Assembly: GCF_007747655.1 (NCBI RefSeq)
Contig: NZ_CP036274.1
Location: 248,001-312,000 of the forward strand
Source: Anatilimnocola aggregata
GTDB taxonomy: Bacteria; Planctomycetota; Planctomycetia; Pirellulales; Pirellulaceae
DNA length: 64,000 nucleotides
Reading direction: 5' to 3'
Made by a program: the position numbers and the translations under genes. The notes below the pieces were generated by a model. That model was not told where the DNA came from, did not search any database, and saw nothing but the letters and a program-made list of their open reading frames with translations. Positions 8,905 through 18,584 of this stretch are shown in pieces. The number at the start of each line of letters is the position of its first letter. Position 1 is the stretch's first letter.

Positions 8905-10140
8905 ATGGTACCGCCTCGTTCGTCCGGCAGTTCGATCTTTGCGAATGGCGGCAAGCCGAAAGAGGCTCGCAACAGCGGCGCGCAGTCGTCGTTATTGCGC
9001 CAGCTGAACACGCGCGAAGTGCTGACGGCATTGCAACGGCACGGTCCATTGTCGCGAGCAGAGATTGCGCGACATACAGGCATCAGCGGGCCGACGATCA
9101 CGCGGACGGTGCTCGACTTGCTCGCTGGGCAGTTGGTCGAAGAAGCGGAGCTGTCGCCAGGTGTCGTGAATCGACCGGCGCTTGGTCGCCCTGGCAAAGT
9201 GTTGCGATTAGCTAGCGCGTCGGTCTCGGTCCAAGGACTTGTGATCGGCGTGCAGCAGTGCGAACTGACGACGGCGGGCCTCGATGGCTCTTGGCAAGCG
9301 GAACCGCGCACCTTTGCCACGCCCAAGCGCTACAACGACCTGGTGCGCAAAGTGGTCGAACAACTGCAGCGCTCGCGCGAACAAAGCAAAACGAGCGTGC
9401 TGGGGGTCGGCATTAGCATTCCCGGTTTGCTCAGGCGGCAAGATAAGCGGACACTCGTCTCGCCGAACTTGCATCAAACCGACGGCCAGCAATTGGGGGT
9501 CGATGTGGCTGAGCGACTGCAGTCGCTGGGGCTCGGCAACGAAGTGGTGCTGCTGCAAGAAACGCAGGCCCTTTGTCTGGGCGAGCGGATGTATGGAGCC
9601 GCGCGAGATATTCCTGACTTCGCGATGGTCGATATTACCGACGGTCTCGGTCTCGGCGTGGTACAGGGCGGGCAGTTCGTCGAAGGAAGCACGGGTCTGG
9701 CCGGTGAACTCGGGCATATTACCGTCGATCTGCACGGACGACTCTGCGGCTGCGGCAATCATGGTTGCCTGGAAACCGTTGCCACCGATGCCGCGCTCGC
9801 AGCCGCCATCTCCGCGCGACAAGGGCGGCAACTCACGCTGGCCGAATGGCTGCCGCTGATTCAAACGGGCCAAGTGCGCGTTGAGCAAGATCTGAACGAA
9901 TGGCTCGATTACCTGTCGGTCGGGCTGGCAGCAGTCATCAACATCTTCAACCCCAGCCGGCTGTTCGTGCATGGTCACGCGCTCGATGCCGCGCCAGATC
10001 TGTTCGATCGCCTGATCGAGCGCACCGCCAGGCGAGCCCTCGCGCCGTCGCTGGCCGATTGCCGGATCATTCGCGCCCAAGGAAGCAAGCGGCACGGTGC
10101 TGTCGCTGCCATCATTCAGCAACTAACCGCCGGGCGGTAG
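8905..10140 (+). CDS. ROK-family transcriptional regulator
   Basis: The 411-residue protein (ATG start; a TTG start at 8839 would add 22 residues) has an N-terminal winged-helix HTH (NTREVLTALQRHGPLSRAEIARHTGISGPTITRTVLDLL) and a C-terminal ROK/actin-like ATPase domain. The domain contains GISIPGLL, ITDGLGLGVVQGG, and the ROK zinc signature GELGHITVDLHGRLCGCGNHGCLE. Members are sugar-responsive repressors (NagC/XylR type). The protein is divergently oriented from the PSD1/DUF1501 pair 180 bp away, which it may control. The ligand is unknown. Confidence 0.9.
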   Translation: MVPPRSSGSSIFANGGKPKEARNSGAQSSLLRQLNTREVLTALQRHGPLSRAEIARHTGISGPTITRTVLDLLAGQLVEEAELSPGVVNRPALGRPGKVLRLASASVSVQGLVIGVQQCELTTAGLDGSWQAEPRTFATPKRYNDLVRKVVEQLQRSREQSKTSVLGVGISIPGLLRRQDKRTLVSPNLHQTDGQQLGVDVAERLQSLGLGNEVVLLQETQALCLGERMYGAARDIPDFAMVDITDGLGLGVVQGGQFVEGSTGLAGELGHITVDLHGRLCGCGNHGCLETVATDAALAAAISARQGRQLTLAEWLPLIQTGQVRVEQDLNEWLDYLSVGLAAVINIFNPSRLFVHGHALDAAPDLFDRLIERTARRALAPSLADCRIIRAQGSKRHGAVAAIIQQLTAGR

Positions 10141-10312
10141 GCTTCTTCGGGTTACCTGGGGAAGGGCTGGGCGATTCGCGAGAATCTGTCTTCACCTGAC
10201 GACGATGCCCTGCTATTGTTCGCGCGTCGTTACGGACCAGAGGGCTCGTTGCGCGCGGGACAGGCTGCGCTCGGACCGCTGCTAATCTTGATTACCTGCT
10301 GGATAACCTGTC

Positions 10313-11611
10313 ATGAAGACGGCTCAACTCGATGCGCTCGTTCGGCAAGCATGGCGGCTACCGCTCTGTGCTGGCCTGGTGCTGCTCGTGGGGATCGTAC
10401 TGGCTGGCGAATCGAACGGACAAGATCCTGTACCCCAGCAGATCAACATGGATGGTCCGTTTCGGCTGCCACTGCCGCCGTACGCGCTCGATCCCAGCGT
10501 GCCTGCGGAATTCTTGCCCACTCAAACTGCACCGGCAGCCCCGCCCGTTCAGCAAGTGAATGGCCCCCTCTTTGCGCCGTTTGTTCCTGCGCCGAGCGGG
10601 CCGATTCAGTCCCCCTATCAGAACCTGCCGTCGCAGCCATCACCCTTTCAGCCTGCTCCGTTTCAGCCAGCGCCTGCACCGCCGTATGCTGCGCCGCAAT
10701 TCAACGCGCCGCAGAATGGTGTGCCACAGTACCCGCCGCAGTATCAACCTTTGCCCAATCCGCCCCTCGACTATCAGCCGGGTTTTCAGCAGCCCGGCAA
10801 TCAGCAGCCGGTCGCGCCGCAGTTGCCAGCCCCCGCGCCCGAAACTCCCTCCTCAACTCCACCGCCGGAAGTTGTGCCACCTCCGCCACCGGCCGAAAAA
10901 TCGACCGCGCCCCTGTTGGTTGAAGAATCGGGCTGGGGTTGGTGGACGCCCAAAATGCTCGATCCCTGGGAAGGAAATGTCGAGCTCGGCATGAACGGCA
11001 CGGATGGCAATAGCCAGACATTCAACATTCGCTTCGGCGTGACGGCGAAGCACAAAACAGAAACGTTCGTGCAGTCCTTGCAGTTGACGTCGATTCAGAA
11101 ATCGGCCAACGGCAACACGACGGCCAATACCGCGCTGCTAGACGGCCGACTGGAATGGCCGATGCCCAACTCGCGGTTCAATTACTTTATTCACGGCCTG
11201 GCCGAATACGACGAATTCAAAGCGTTCGACGTGCGGTTGTCGGGCGATACCGGTTTCGGTTACGAGTTCATCCAAAACGACATGACCACGCTCATGGGCC
11301 GGTCGGGTCTCGCGTTTTCGCGCGAAATCGGCGGCCCCGATACGACGGTCCATCCCGAATTGCTGTTCGGCGGCGAATACAAACACAAGTTCAGTCCGAC
11401 CCACTCGATCAGCATGAAGGTCGACTACTTTCCCGACGTCACCGACTTCAGCGACTTCCGCGTCAACAGCCAGGCCTCGTGGGAAATCGCGCTCTCGCAA
11501 GCCTGGGGCATGAGCCTCAAGTTCAGCGTGATCGACCGCTACGACAGCACGCCGCAAGGTGCCAAGCCCAACGATCTCGACTACAGCACGCTGCTGCTGT
11601 GGACGTTCTAG
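10313..11611 (+). CDS. DUF481-type outer-membrane protein with proline-rich N-terminal region
   Basis: The 432-residue protein has a signal/anchor segment (LPLCAGLVLLVGIVLAGESNG) and a long Pro/Gln/Ala-rich linker (about residues 40-205). The C-terminal barrel resembles YdiY/DUF481: WEGNVELGMNGTDGNSQTFNIRFGVTAKHKTE, FNYFIHGLAEYDEF, GDTGFGYEFIQND, LDYSTLLLWTF. DUF481 proteins are salt-inducible or outer-membrane proteins of unknown role. The linker may cross the peptidoglycan layer. It is monocistronic. Confidence 0.82.
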   Translation: MKTAQLDALVRQAWRLPLCAGLVLLVGIVLAGESNGQDPVPQQINMDGPFRLPLPPYALDPSVPAEFLPTQTAPAAPPVQQVNGPLFAPFVPAPSGPIQSPYQNLPSQPSPFQPAPFQPAPAPPYAAPQFNAPQNGVPQYPPQYQPLPNPPLDYQPGFQQPGNQQPVAPQLPAPAPETPSSTPPPEVVPPPPPAEKSTAPLLVEESGWGWWTPKMLDPWEGNVELGMNGTDGNSQTFNIRFGVTAKHKTETFVQSLQLTSIQKSANGNTTANTALLDGRLEWPMPNSRFNYFIHGLAEYDEFKAFDVRLSGDTGFGYEFIQNDMTTLMGRSGLAFSREIGGPDTTVHPELLFGGEYKHKFSPTHSISMKVDYFPDVTDFSDFRVNSQASWEIALSQAWGMSLKFSVIDRYDSTPQGAKPNDLDYSTLLLWTF

Positions 11612-11648
11612 GAAGGGGCGAGAGACGAGGGGCGAGAGCAACTCCTAC

Positions 11649-11688
11649 TTAGCCCGACGCGTTAGCGAGGGAGCTACTTCGCTAACGC
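11649..11688. repeat. Repeat hairpin GCGTTAGCGA...TCGCTAACGC
   Basis: GCGTTAGCGA (11659-11668) and TCGCTAACGC (11679-11688) form a 10-bp stem around GGGAGCTACT. It sits just after the DUF481-type gene and is followed by a T-rich patch. It may act as a terminator for that gene; its form (TAGCCCGACGCGTTAGCGAG) also looks like a dispersed repeat. Confidence 0.6.
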
Positions 11689-11715
11689 CATCCGCTTGTT
11701 TCTAGTTAAACACTC

Positions 11716-11916
11716 TCAAACCACGTGCCCTGGCAACTGCGCTGCATACTCGCGCACGCGATCGCAGTGCGTGTAGCGATACACTTCCACACGGCCGACA
11801 ATTTTGTCCGCTCTGGTCGATTCCAACTTCAGTGCGAACCAGCCGCCGCACTGCGGGCAAATCCGGCAGACATCGGGACGCGGCGGCTCAGGCAGAATGG
11901 GAACTTTCATCTGCAT
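11716..11916 (-). CDS. Small CxxCPxCG zinc-ribbon-like protein
   Basis: The 66-residue product from ATG 11916 contains [18 protein letters not shown] and a later THCDRV, so it has enough cysteines for a zinc-binding site. It reads like a short protein of the treble-clef/zinc-ribbon kind and also resembles the many small planctomycete CPxCG proteins. It diverges from the dehydratase gene 83 bp away. A TTG-started form nine residues longer exists. Role unknown. Confidence 0.55.
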   Translation of the reverse strand: MQMKVPILPEPPRPDVCRICPQCGGWFALKLESTRADKIVGRVEVYRYTHCDRVREYAAQLPGHVV

Positions 11917-11998
11917 CACGATAACGCCACCGGTTGAGTACAATCAACGTTCGTTTTCCCGCCTCCCCGCTCTCGCCTCTTTTCGTTTGAAGCTACCG

Positions 11999-13999
11999 AT
12001 GCCAACTCCTGCTGCGCTCATTTCGCTCGAAGATCTGCTCGCTGTGCCCAGCGGGCAAATGGAAACGATTCAAACCCATGCAGCTGGTCCGCAGGGTGAG
12101 TTGCCGCTCAGCGATACCATGCTGCGCGAGTGGTCGAGTGGCGACCTGTTTGGACTGACGCAGAATGCGGGCATGGGGTGGTCGCCGCAAGAGTTGCTCG
12201 GCCCGCAGTATTTGATTCTCAGCACGCAAGGCGGAGTGCGCGCGCCCGATGGCACGCCGATTGCGCTCGGCTATCACACTGGTCACTGGGAAGTAGGCCT
12301 GCTCGTGCAAGCGGCGGCCCGCGAGATCAAGTCGCTTGGCGGTGTGCCGTTCGCCGGGCATGTATCGGACCCTTGCGATGGCCGCACGCAGGGGACGGTC
12401 GGCATGTTCGATAGCTTGCCGTATCGCAATGACGCAGCTGTGGTGCTGCGGCGGCTGATTCGCTCGCTTCCGCAGCGGCAGGGCATTGTTGGCGTCGCGA
12501 CCTGCGACAAAGGCTTGCCCGCGATGATGCTCGCCCTGGCTGGCACGTCGCAATTTCCCAGCGTGATTGTTCCCGGCGGTGTGACGTTGCCACCGAGCGA
12601 AGGCGAAGATGCCGGCAAAGTCCAGACCATTGGCGCGCGCTACGTGCAGGGTGAAATGTCGCTGCACGACGCTGCGGTCGCGGGCTGTGCCGCCTGTGCG
12701 ACACCCGGTGGCGGTTGCCAATTCCTCGGTACGGCAGCCACCTCGCAAGTCATTGCCGAAGCGCTCGGCATGGCGCTACCACACTCGGCACTCGCACCGA
12801 GCGGCCAACCAATCTGGCTCGACCTGGCCACCCGCAGCGCTCGCGCGGTTCATCAACTGGCCACGCGCAAGCTGGCGCTCAAAGACATTCTCACCGAGAA
12901 GAGCCTGCATAATGCGATGGTCGTGCATGCGGCCTGCGGTGGCTCGACGAACCTGCTGCTGCACGTGCCAGCGATCGCCCATGCCGCGGGCCTGCGACGG
13001 CCAACGTCAGCTGACTGGAGCGATATCAATCGTCGCGTTCCTCGCTTCGTTTCGGTCCTGCCGAATGGTCCTGTCGCGCATCCCACCGTGCGCATGTTCC
13101 TCGCCGGCGGCGTACCCGAGATCATGCTGCATCTTCGCAATTTGAAGTTGCTCGAACTCGATGCGCTGACCGTCACCGGTCACACCTGGGGCGATGTGCT
13201 GGACTGGTGGGAACGCTCGTCGCGCCGGCAGATGGTTCGGCAAGTGCTGCAAGAGCGCGACCGCGTTCAGCCCGACGATGTCATCATTCCGCCGGCCGAA
13301 GCCAAGCACCGCGGGCTCACCAGCACCGTCTGTTTTCCGCACGGCAACATTTGTCCCGAGGGTTCGGTCATCAAGGCTACGTCCATCGATCCGGTCGTCG
13401 TGGATGCTGACGGTGTGTATCGCAAAACGGGGCCAGCCCGCGTCTTCACCAGTGAGCGCGATGCCATCAAAGCGGTGAAGGGGCAAACGCCGCAGCCCAT
13501 CAAGCCGGGCGATATTCTCGTCCTCATCGGTCGCGGGCCGATGGGTTCGGGCATGGAAGAGACGTATCAGATCACGTCGGCCCTCAAGTTTTTGAAGTGG
13601 GGCCGCGAAGTGGCCGTCGTCACCGATGCCCGCTTCTCCGGCGTCAGCACCGGCGCATGCATTGGCCACGTCGGCCCCGAAGCACTCGCTGGCGGCCCGA
13701 TCGGCAAAGTGCAAGACGGCGACATCATTCAGATCATCGTCGACCGCAATAACCTCGAAGGGACTGTCAACTGGATCGGTGATGGAGTGAACACGTACAC
13801 TCCGGAGCAAGGGGCACTGGTCCTCGCTGCTCGCCTGCCGCGGGCTGACCTCTTTCCCGATAAAGACCTGCCCGCCGATACACGCCTGTGGGCCGCGCTC
13901 CAGCGTGTCGGCGGCGGCACCTGGGGAGGCTGCGTCTACGACGTCGACAAGATCATCGCCACCCTCGCCGCCGGCGAAGCCGCTCTCGCTAAACCGTAG
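11999..13999 (+). CDS. YjhG/YagF-type IlvD/Edd dehydratase (D-xylonate dehydratase-like)
   Basis: The 666-residue protein matches the YjhG/YagF branch of the IlvD/Edd dehydratases in length and motifs: [101 protein letters not shown] and [27 protein letters not shown]. The three cysteines expected to bind the Fe-S cluster are present in the first three motifs. The reaction would be dehydration of a sugar acid such as D-xylonate to a 2-keto-3-deoxy acid. A start at 11804 is open but overlaps the small divergent gene, and ATG 11999 aligns with the family. No aldolase or dehydrogenase partner is adjacent. Confidence 0.9.
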   Translation: MPTPAALISLEDLLAVPSGQMETIQTHAAGPQGELPLSDTMLREWSSGDLFGLTQNAGMGWSPQELLGPQYLILSTQGGVRAPDGTPIALGYHTGHWEVGLLVQAAAREIKSLGGVPFAGHVSDPCDGRTQGTVGMFDSLPYRNDAAVVLRRLIRSLPQRQGIVGVATCDKGLPAMMLALAGTSQFPSVIVPGGVTLPPSEGEDAGKVQTIGARYVQGEMSLHDAAVAGCAACATPGGGCQFLGTAATSQVIAEALGMALPHSALAPSGQPIWLDLATRSARAVHQLATRKLALKDILTEKSLHNAMVVHAACGGSTNLLLHVPAIAHAAGLRRPTSADWSDINRRVPRFVSVLPNGPVAHPTVRMFLAGGVPEIMLHLRNLKLLELDALTVTGHTWGDVLDWWERSSRRQMVRQVLQERDRVQPDDVIIPPAEAKHRGLTSTVCFPHGNICPEGSVIKATSIDPVVVDADGVYRKTGPARVFTSERDAIKAVKGQTPQPIKPGDILVLIGRGPMGSGMEETYQITSALKFLKWGREVAVVTDARFSGVSTGACIGHVGPEALAGGPIGKVQDGDIIQIIVDRNNLEGTVNWIGDGVNTYTPEQGALVLAARLPRADLFPDKDLPADTRLWAALQRVGGGTWGGCVYDVDKIIATLAAGEAALAKP

Positions 14000-14079
14000 G
14001 CCGGTTACTTCGTTATGGATATCTCGGAAGCTGCGTTTTTTCCTCGACACACGGTCGAGCCATTGTGTGGTGTCGCCTA

Positions 14080-14349
14080 CTAGGGCCCTAGATTGGCAGG
14101 CTGAAAGTCGGGGAGCTGTGGCGGGTCATACCAAGTCTCCGGCCTTAAGGTTCGGTCGATTCGCTCAAGCGACCAAAAGATCTGTGCTGAGTGATTGCGA
14201 CCAAACCTGTAATGGGTAAAAAAAGGGCCTGAACCTACGAGGGGAAGGTGATTGCCATGCGGGTCCACCAACGCCAAGTAACAGATCACGTAAATCACAG
14301 GTAAGAGAAGTAGCACAATCGCAATGATAAGTGGGCCGCGGTTTGTCAT
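14080..14349 (-). CDS. Small membrane protein, paralogue of the 15437 gene
   Basis: The 89-residue protein from ATG 14349 has one hydrophobic segment (LIIAIVLLLLPVIYVICYLALV). The conserved tail carries FFTHYRFG and IFWSLERIDRTLRPETWYDP. The gene at 15437 has the same arrangement (LLLPVAYVECYVILV then VFWPLEQVHRRLLPAQWDG), so the two are paralogues. Function unknown. ATG 14412 would add 21 residues. Confidence 0.65.
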   Translation of the reverse strand: MTNRGPLIIAIVLLLLPVIYVICYLALVDPHGNHLPLVGSGPFFTHYRFGRNHSAQIFWSLERIDRTLRPETWYDPPQLPDFQPANLGP

Positions 14350-14420
14350 TGGTTCTCCGCATGAACAACACGCCACCTTGAAAAGCCACGCTGTAGTCGT
14401 TTTCGTTGTCATCTAGGATT

Positions 14421-15107
14421 CTAAGCTTCTTGCTTCATCGCCGCCCGAAAGTCGGCGACCCATTCTTTACTCCAGTGGCTGCCACTAACGACGAAGCGGG
14501 TGCGCGACCTCCACTTGGCTCGCCGCGAATAACATTGGAGCAACCCGCCGGCGGGAACGTCGGGGCCGAGCGCATGGCGACAGAGTTCGCAAGTCGAGCG
14601 GTTGCGATACAAGGCGGCGGCCAGTTCGACGCGGTCTAAGTGCCAATTGAAGAAGAGGCGGACGCGAAAATCCTTCGTCGAGTTTAGCCACGAGTCTTTC
14701 AAGCAGCCCGCAAATACGAAATTGCGGTCGACGATAGTGCGATACGCGGCCTCAAACGGCTTGGTGGGCCAAACCGAGTGCCGGGCGATCCAGAGATTGG
14801 CTGCTTGGAAGGCATCCAGAATCAATTGTTGCTTGGCGAGCGGAGTAGCCGCGGCATGAAAGGCAGCGAAGTCGAAGGGCCAGCGATATCGGCAGACGCC
14901 GGGCACGTGCGGCGGAAGTTCGGAAATCTCGTCACTGAATTCCCAAACGAGCTTAGCCGTTTTGACTGTGCGAACCTGCTCGTGGAGAGCCGCCAGGTAA
15001 GGTTCAACGACTGAAGTCGACTCACGATGAAACCGTTGCACGAAGCCACCCTGATAGCGGTCAACAATCGCTTCGTCGGCGTGGATTGAGAAATCGCGGA
15101 GGAACAT
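14421..15107 (-). CDS. Hypothetical protein of 228 residues
   Basis: No signal peptide or membrane segment is visible. The sequence is rich in Trp, Phe and His and includes SDEISELPPHVPGVCRYRWPFDF and TCELCRHALGPDVPAGG, a possible CxxC-x-H. I do not recognise a family. It sits between two paralogous small membrane protein genes, on the same strand as the upstream one of these and about 70 bp away, so co-transcription is possible. Codon use looks like real coding rather than an antisense shadow. Confidence 0.7.
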   Translation of the reverse strand: MFLRDFSIHADEAIVDRYQGGFVQRFHRESTSVVEPYLAALHEQVRTVKTAKLVWEFSDEISELPPHVPGVCRYRWPFDFAAFHAAATPLAKQQLILDAFQAANLWIARHSVWPTKPFEAAYRTIVDRNFVFAGCLKDSWLNSTKDFRVRLFFNWHLDRVELAAALYRNRSTCELCRHALGPDVPAGGLLQCYSRRAKWRSRTRFVVSGSHWSKEWVADFRAAMKQEA

Positions 15108-15436
15108 GGTTCGCGGCCGGCCAAGTTAGAGTTGCTATCACCTTTCGCAGGGTGCCCGTTATCTTGCCGTGGAGGGCGGGAAATTCAATGAAAAATCCTG
15201 GGGAGCGTTTGACCAGACTTGCCACGCGCGGGTGTTTTCTTGAAGCAGGCAAGCTCTTCTGCACTTTAGACGCACCTGAACCTAAATTGCTACCTACGTC
15301 CTGACTGCCCTTGGCTTGGGTACAAGACACAGCCGGCCTTCCGGCATTTTCTGCTTTTCAAGCAGCCTGGTGTCGACTAGAATCCGGGGGCATAAACCCT
15401 TCCTAAGAAGTATTTGATGGCTACCCGGTCGCTGCC
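15108..15436. other. Intergenic gap between divergent genes
   Basis: This gap separates the 228-residue hypothetical gene from the small membrane protein gene on the other strand and should carry promoters for both. I see no RNA gene, repeat or good ORF in it. Confidence 0.45.
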
Positions 15437-15730
15437 ATGAACACCAGTTGCTCATCGATTCGCCTGGTGGCCGCGCTGGCAATCTTGCTGCTGCCGGTGG
15501 CCTATGTTGAGTGCTACGTGATTCTGGTGCATCCCGGGCGCGCCTCGCACGGCACCGATTTTCGAATCATTTCGAACTATGCCAGCGACAGTGACTGGGA
15601 CGACTACGTCTTCTGGCCATTGGAACAGGTGCACCGCAGACTGTTGCCCGCGCAGTGGGACGGCGTAGAACCGAGCAAGTACGTTCGCCCCCCCAACTTG
15701 CCCCTCAAGCGTGGCAAAGCATCGCCCTAG
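15437..15730 (+). CDS. Small membrane protein, paralogue of the 14080 gene
   Basis: The 97-residue protein has one N-terminal hydrophobic segment (LVAALAILLLPVAYVECYVILV). The following DWDDYVFWPLEQVHRRLLPAQWDGVEP aligns with the tail of the minus-strand gene at 14080. The two copies lie about 1.1 kb apart in opposite orientation around an unrelated gene, as expected from an inverted duplication. Function unknown. Confidence 0.7.
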   Translation: MNTSCSSIRLVAALAILLLPVAYVECYVILVHPGRASHGTDFRIISNYASDSDWDDYVFWPLEQVHRRLLPAQWDGVEPSKYVRPPNLPLKRGKASP

Positions 15731-16374
15731 TGCTTAGCCGGGGAACGCGCCAACCAACATGCTTGGGGAGTGCGAAAAAAAGAAAGCCCTGGCAGCGGTC
15801 GCGGGTGCAACGCACTGCCAGGGATTTTGGACTGATCTTCCGAATCGCTGCGGGTGTGAGCGTCGCCACAGGTCACCCGGGCGGCATCCGGCTGAAGATC
15901 GGGCCAGCGCCACCCATGATGCGCGTCCCCCCGTTGGTAGTCAATTATCTCCAGCGAATTGGCAGAAAAAGGCCAGCAGTGCGAGTTTATTTGCCACGAA
16001 TCAGGCCCCGCTGAAATCAAGAGTTTTTCGCTGTGATGCCAGTCATGCTAGTCCATCAGCCAAGCCGCTAGCAGCAGTTTTTTTCTGCCCTACGTGCACA
16101 GTAGCGAAAAAAGTAATGTCAAATAGGCGAAATGCGAGATAATCACTACAGTGGGGAGCAGCCTCCCTGCCTGGGACAGGCTCGCCCGCAAAGTCTTCCC
16201 AGCTTGATGGTCTACCCTGATTTACTATCCCACCAAAACGGGTAAAATCCGTTCGAGGCTGACCCCTCTCCAGGTCAGATGGCCGAAAACGTTCGACTGA
16301 AATCCACTTTCTCATCTCCCCTGAAGTGGAAGTTGGTCATCCTTCCTGCCGTTCACCCCGCCCAAACGCACATC
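15731..16374. other. Long gap with a minus-strand terminator-like hairpin
   Basis: Over 600 bp without a convincing protein gene. Open frames here lack family features. A minus-strand terminator-like hairpin is at 15775-15823 with no minus-strand gene upstream of it. The remainder has several T and A runs but no recognised RNA. Confidence 0.5.
15775..15823 (-). terminator. Orphan terminator-like hairpin, minus strand
   Basis: On the minus strand CCCTGGCAG and CTGCCAGGG pair (9 bp, 19-base loop) and are followed by a seven-T run (complement of A 15775-15781). No minus-strand protein gene precedes it for over 1.4 kb, so it may end an unannotated RNA or be incidental. Confidence 0.5.
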
Positions 16375-17232
16375 ATGCTTCTAGCCCCGCTAGCCAACCT
16401 GCTGATTTTGCGCCCCAGTCGTCACGTGATCCCGACTCCCGACAAGGAGCGACGGTTGATTCCGTTTCGAGGGGGGCACTTAGAGATTTTCGTCACGCGC
16501 ACGGGCGACCCCGACGTCGATCCGCAATACTTCACGCTGGCCTTTCCCGGAACCGAAGGTCGAGCCGAGAAGTACCCGACCGATCCGCTCGATCAGTGGA
16601 GCGACATCCCCGGCGAAATCTGGACGGTGAACCCGCCCGGTTACGGTAAGAGCACCGGCTGGGCGAAGTTGTCGAAGCTGGCCAAAGCAGCCGATACGGT
16701 CTATCGGGCTTTCGAACGGGAGGCGAGCGGGCGACCGATGCTCCTCTCGGCCTTCAGCATGGGAACGTTGTCCGCCTTGCACCTGGCCGCGAATCAGTCC
16801 GTGAATGGACTGATCTTGCGAAATGCCCTGCCGCTCAAGTCGGTGATTATGGAACACCACGGCTGGAAGGGTCTCTGGCTGGGAACCTACTTTCTGACGT
16901 GGGAAGTGCCACGCGCCTTGGATGCCCTAAGGAATGCCCGCCGCTGCAACGTGCCGGCGGTCTTCCTGGTCTCAGGCAAGGATGAAGTCGTCTATCCGCA
17001 CTTGCAACAGCGCGTCATCGATCGCTACTCGGGACCGAAGCAAGTTCTGCAATTGCCGCGGGCCGGGCACAACACCGGGCTGACGAAGCGCGAGCGCGAG
17101 ACCTATGGCCAGCTATTGCAATGGCTGAGGATGCGAGTGTTGCCACCTTATGCGTGCGCACTGAACGACCGCTCGGCATATGTGCCGCAAGCGATACCGC
17201 AGGATTGCGAAAACGGCGTGTGGGTCGCATAG
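16375..17232 (+). CDS. Alpha/beta-hydrolase fold protein
   Basis: The 285-residue product (from ATG 16375; an upstream ATG 16279 would add 32 residues) has LAFPGTEGRAEKYPTDPLD, WTVNPPGYGKSTGWAKLSKL, then LLSAFSMGTLSALHLA with the nucleophile elbow (F-S-M-G, so the first Gly is replaced by Ala). Acid and His are SGKDEVVYP and RAGHNTGLT. The full triad is therefore plausible. It is convergent with an HHxxxDG acyltransferase-like gene 15 bp away. Substrate unknown; start is not certain. Confidence 0.8.
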   Translation: MLLAPLANLLILRPSRHVIPTPDKERRLIPFRGGHLEIFVTRTGDPDVDPQYFTLAFPGTEGRAEKYPTDPLDQWSDIPGEIWTVNPPGYGKSTGWAKLSKLAKAADTVYRAFEREASGRPMLLSAFSMGTLSALHLAANQSVNGLILRNALPLKSVIMEHHGWKGLWLGTYFLTWEVPRALDALRNARRCNVPAVFLVSGKDEVVYPHLQQRVIDRYSGPKQVLQLPRAGHNTGLTKRERETYGQLLQWLRMRVLPPYACALNDRSAYVPQAIPQDCENGVWVA

Positions 17233-17246
17233 CCGCTCTGACGCTT

Positions 17247-18584
17247 TTAGAGTGCCTCCGCGGCCTGTATTGTCGCGGCGAATGCGCCGAGCAACTCGCT
17301 GGCTTGCGCGGCAGTCAAAATGCAACGATCGTAGTGCAGGCCAATGTGCAGCTTGGCGGCATACGTCACGATTGAAAACGCCACTTGTGTGAAGGGCCTG
17401 AGCGGCGGAATCAGCTCGATCGCCGCGAGGGTAACATCACCGGCCTGCAAGTGGCCGGTTTCATCGCGCGGCAACGGCACCTGGCTGTAAGGATCGCCGA
17501 GATTCGTCAGGACTGTCGTGGCTCGACAGCGCTGGTCGTCAGTCATCGAGCCTAATCGCCCCAGGGAACGGAGCAGGCCGAGCATCAGCGGAAAGATGAG
17601 CCCCAGGCGATGCCGCTTGATGCGATTCATCTGCTGCTGAATGCTCGCCAGGAGTGGCGCGGGCTGCTGCAAGAGCGGGTCGCGACGATCGATAAAGACC
17701 ATGCTCACGACATTCGCCGCGGTGAGCTTCGCTTCGCTGGCTAACCGCAGGTTCACAGGCACGCTGATGCGGAGCCAATCGCGTTGCGAGTTTTCGCCCT
17801 GCGACCGTTGCCAACGATCGAGCGTCAGAAGCAAGTCGCGAATGAGCAAATCATTGAGCGAAGTGCCCAGTTTTTTGGCGCGCTGCCGGAGTGCTGCGGT
17901 TTCCTCCGGCGCAAGCGTGTGCGTTAACCAACCGGGCGAATAACTCTGCCCTGCTTCGCCCTGCACCGGCAAAGCCGAAGTGAGTGGCGCGGCACGATGC
18001 AGATTGAAGCGAATTGTGTTCGGCAAACCGAGGAGCAACCGCGGCACGCGCGCCAGCAGACCGAGCGAGGAAAACCAAAACTCACCGCGGCCCGGCAGCC
18101 GGTGAACATCGCGCGGCGCGGGCCTGCTCGTGGCGTCACTGGCAATTAAGGCATGGTAGTGCTGCAGCCAATCGCTGACAAAGCCAAACAGCCCCAGGCC
18201 ATCGACGGCAGCATGATGTGCACAAAGCACCAGGTCGACTTGCTCGCCCTGCGCGCTGGCCAAAACTTGCAGCGCTGCCTGGTGATCCAAATCGAGAGCG
18301 GCAGTTGTGACCTCTGTGAGAGGTTCTGTCGACCAACTCAGCGGCAAGGCCGAACCTGCCGGGAGTTCGCGCCACTGCGGCCGCGCGGGGTTGGTGCGAT
18401 CGAGTCGCGCAGCCAGCAGCGGATGCATGGCCAGCGTTTCGCGCAGCGACGTTTCCAGGGCCGTTCGATTCACCTGACCGCGCAACCGCAGTCGACACCA
18501 GATGTGCATCGGGTACGCCGGCCGATCGTCGAGCACCATGTATTCTTCAAACGGCGCGAGTCGGTGCGAGAGGGGTGCGGCCAC
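17247..18584 (-). CDS. HHxxxDG acyltransferase-like protein (condensation/WES-DGAT superfamily)
   Basis: The 445-residue protein has CAHHAAVDGLGLFGF, with the catalytic HHxxxDG (H123, H124, D128). This is the hallmark of condensation-domain, carrier-protein-dependent and wax-ester/acyltransferase enzymes. The N-terminus (APFEEYMVLDDRPAYPMHIWCRLRLRG) resembles standalone family members. The C-terminal FTQVAFSIVTYAAKLHIGLHYDRCILTAAQASELLG matches the usual last helix-strand pair of the superfamily. There are no adenylation or carrier domains nearby, so it is a standalone acyltransferase. The substrate is unknown. Confidence 0.8.
   Translation of the reverse strand: MAAPLSHRLAPFEEYMVLDDRPAYPMHIWCRLRLRGQVNRTALETSLRETLAMHPLLAARLDRTNPARPQWRELPAGSALPLSWSTEPLTEVTTAALDLDHQAALQVLASAQGEQVDLVLCAHHAAVDGLGLFGFVSDWLQHYHALIASDATSRPAPRDVHRLPGRGEFWFSSLGLLARVPRLLLGLPNTIRFNLHRAAPLTSALPVQGEAGQSYSPGWLTHTLAPEETAALRQRAKKLGTSLNDLLIRDLLLTLDRWQRSQGENSQRDWLRISVPVNLRLASEAKLTAANVVSMVFIDRRDPLLQQPAPLLASIQQQMNRIKRHRLGLIFPLMLGLLRSLGRLGSMTDDQRCRATTVLTNLGDPYSQVPLPRDETGHLQAGDVTLAAIELIPPLRPFTQVAFSIVTYAAKLHIGLHYDRCILTAAQASELLGAFAATIQAAEAL

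Noticed and set aside
15759-16315. Open frames in the gap before the hydrolase gene
   Set aside because: Atypical composition, no ribosome-binding sites and no family motifs.
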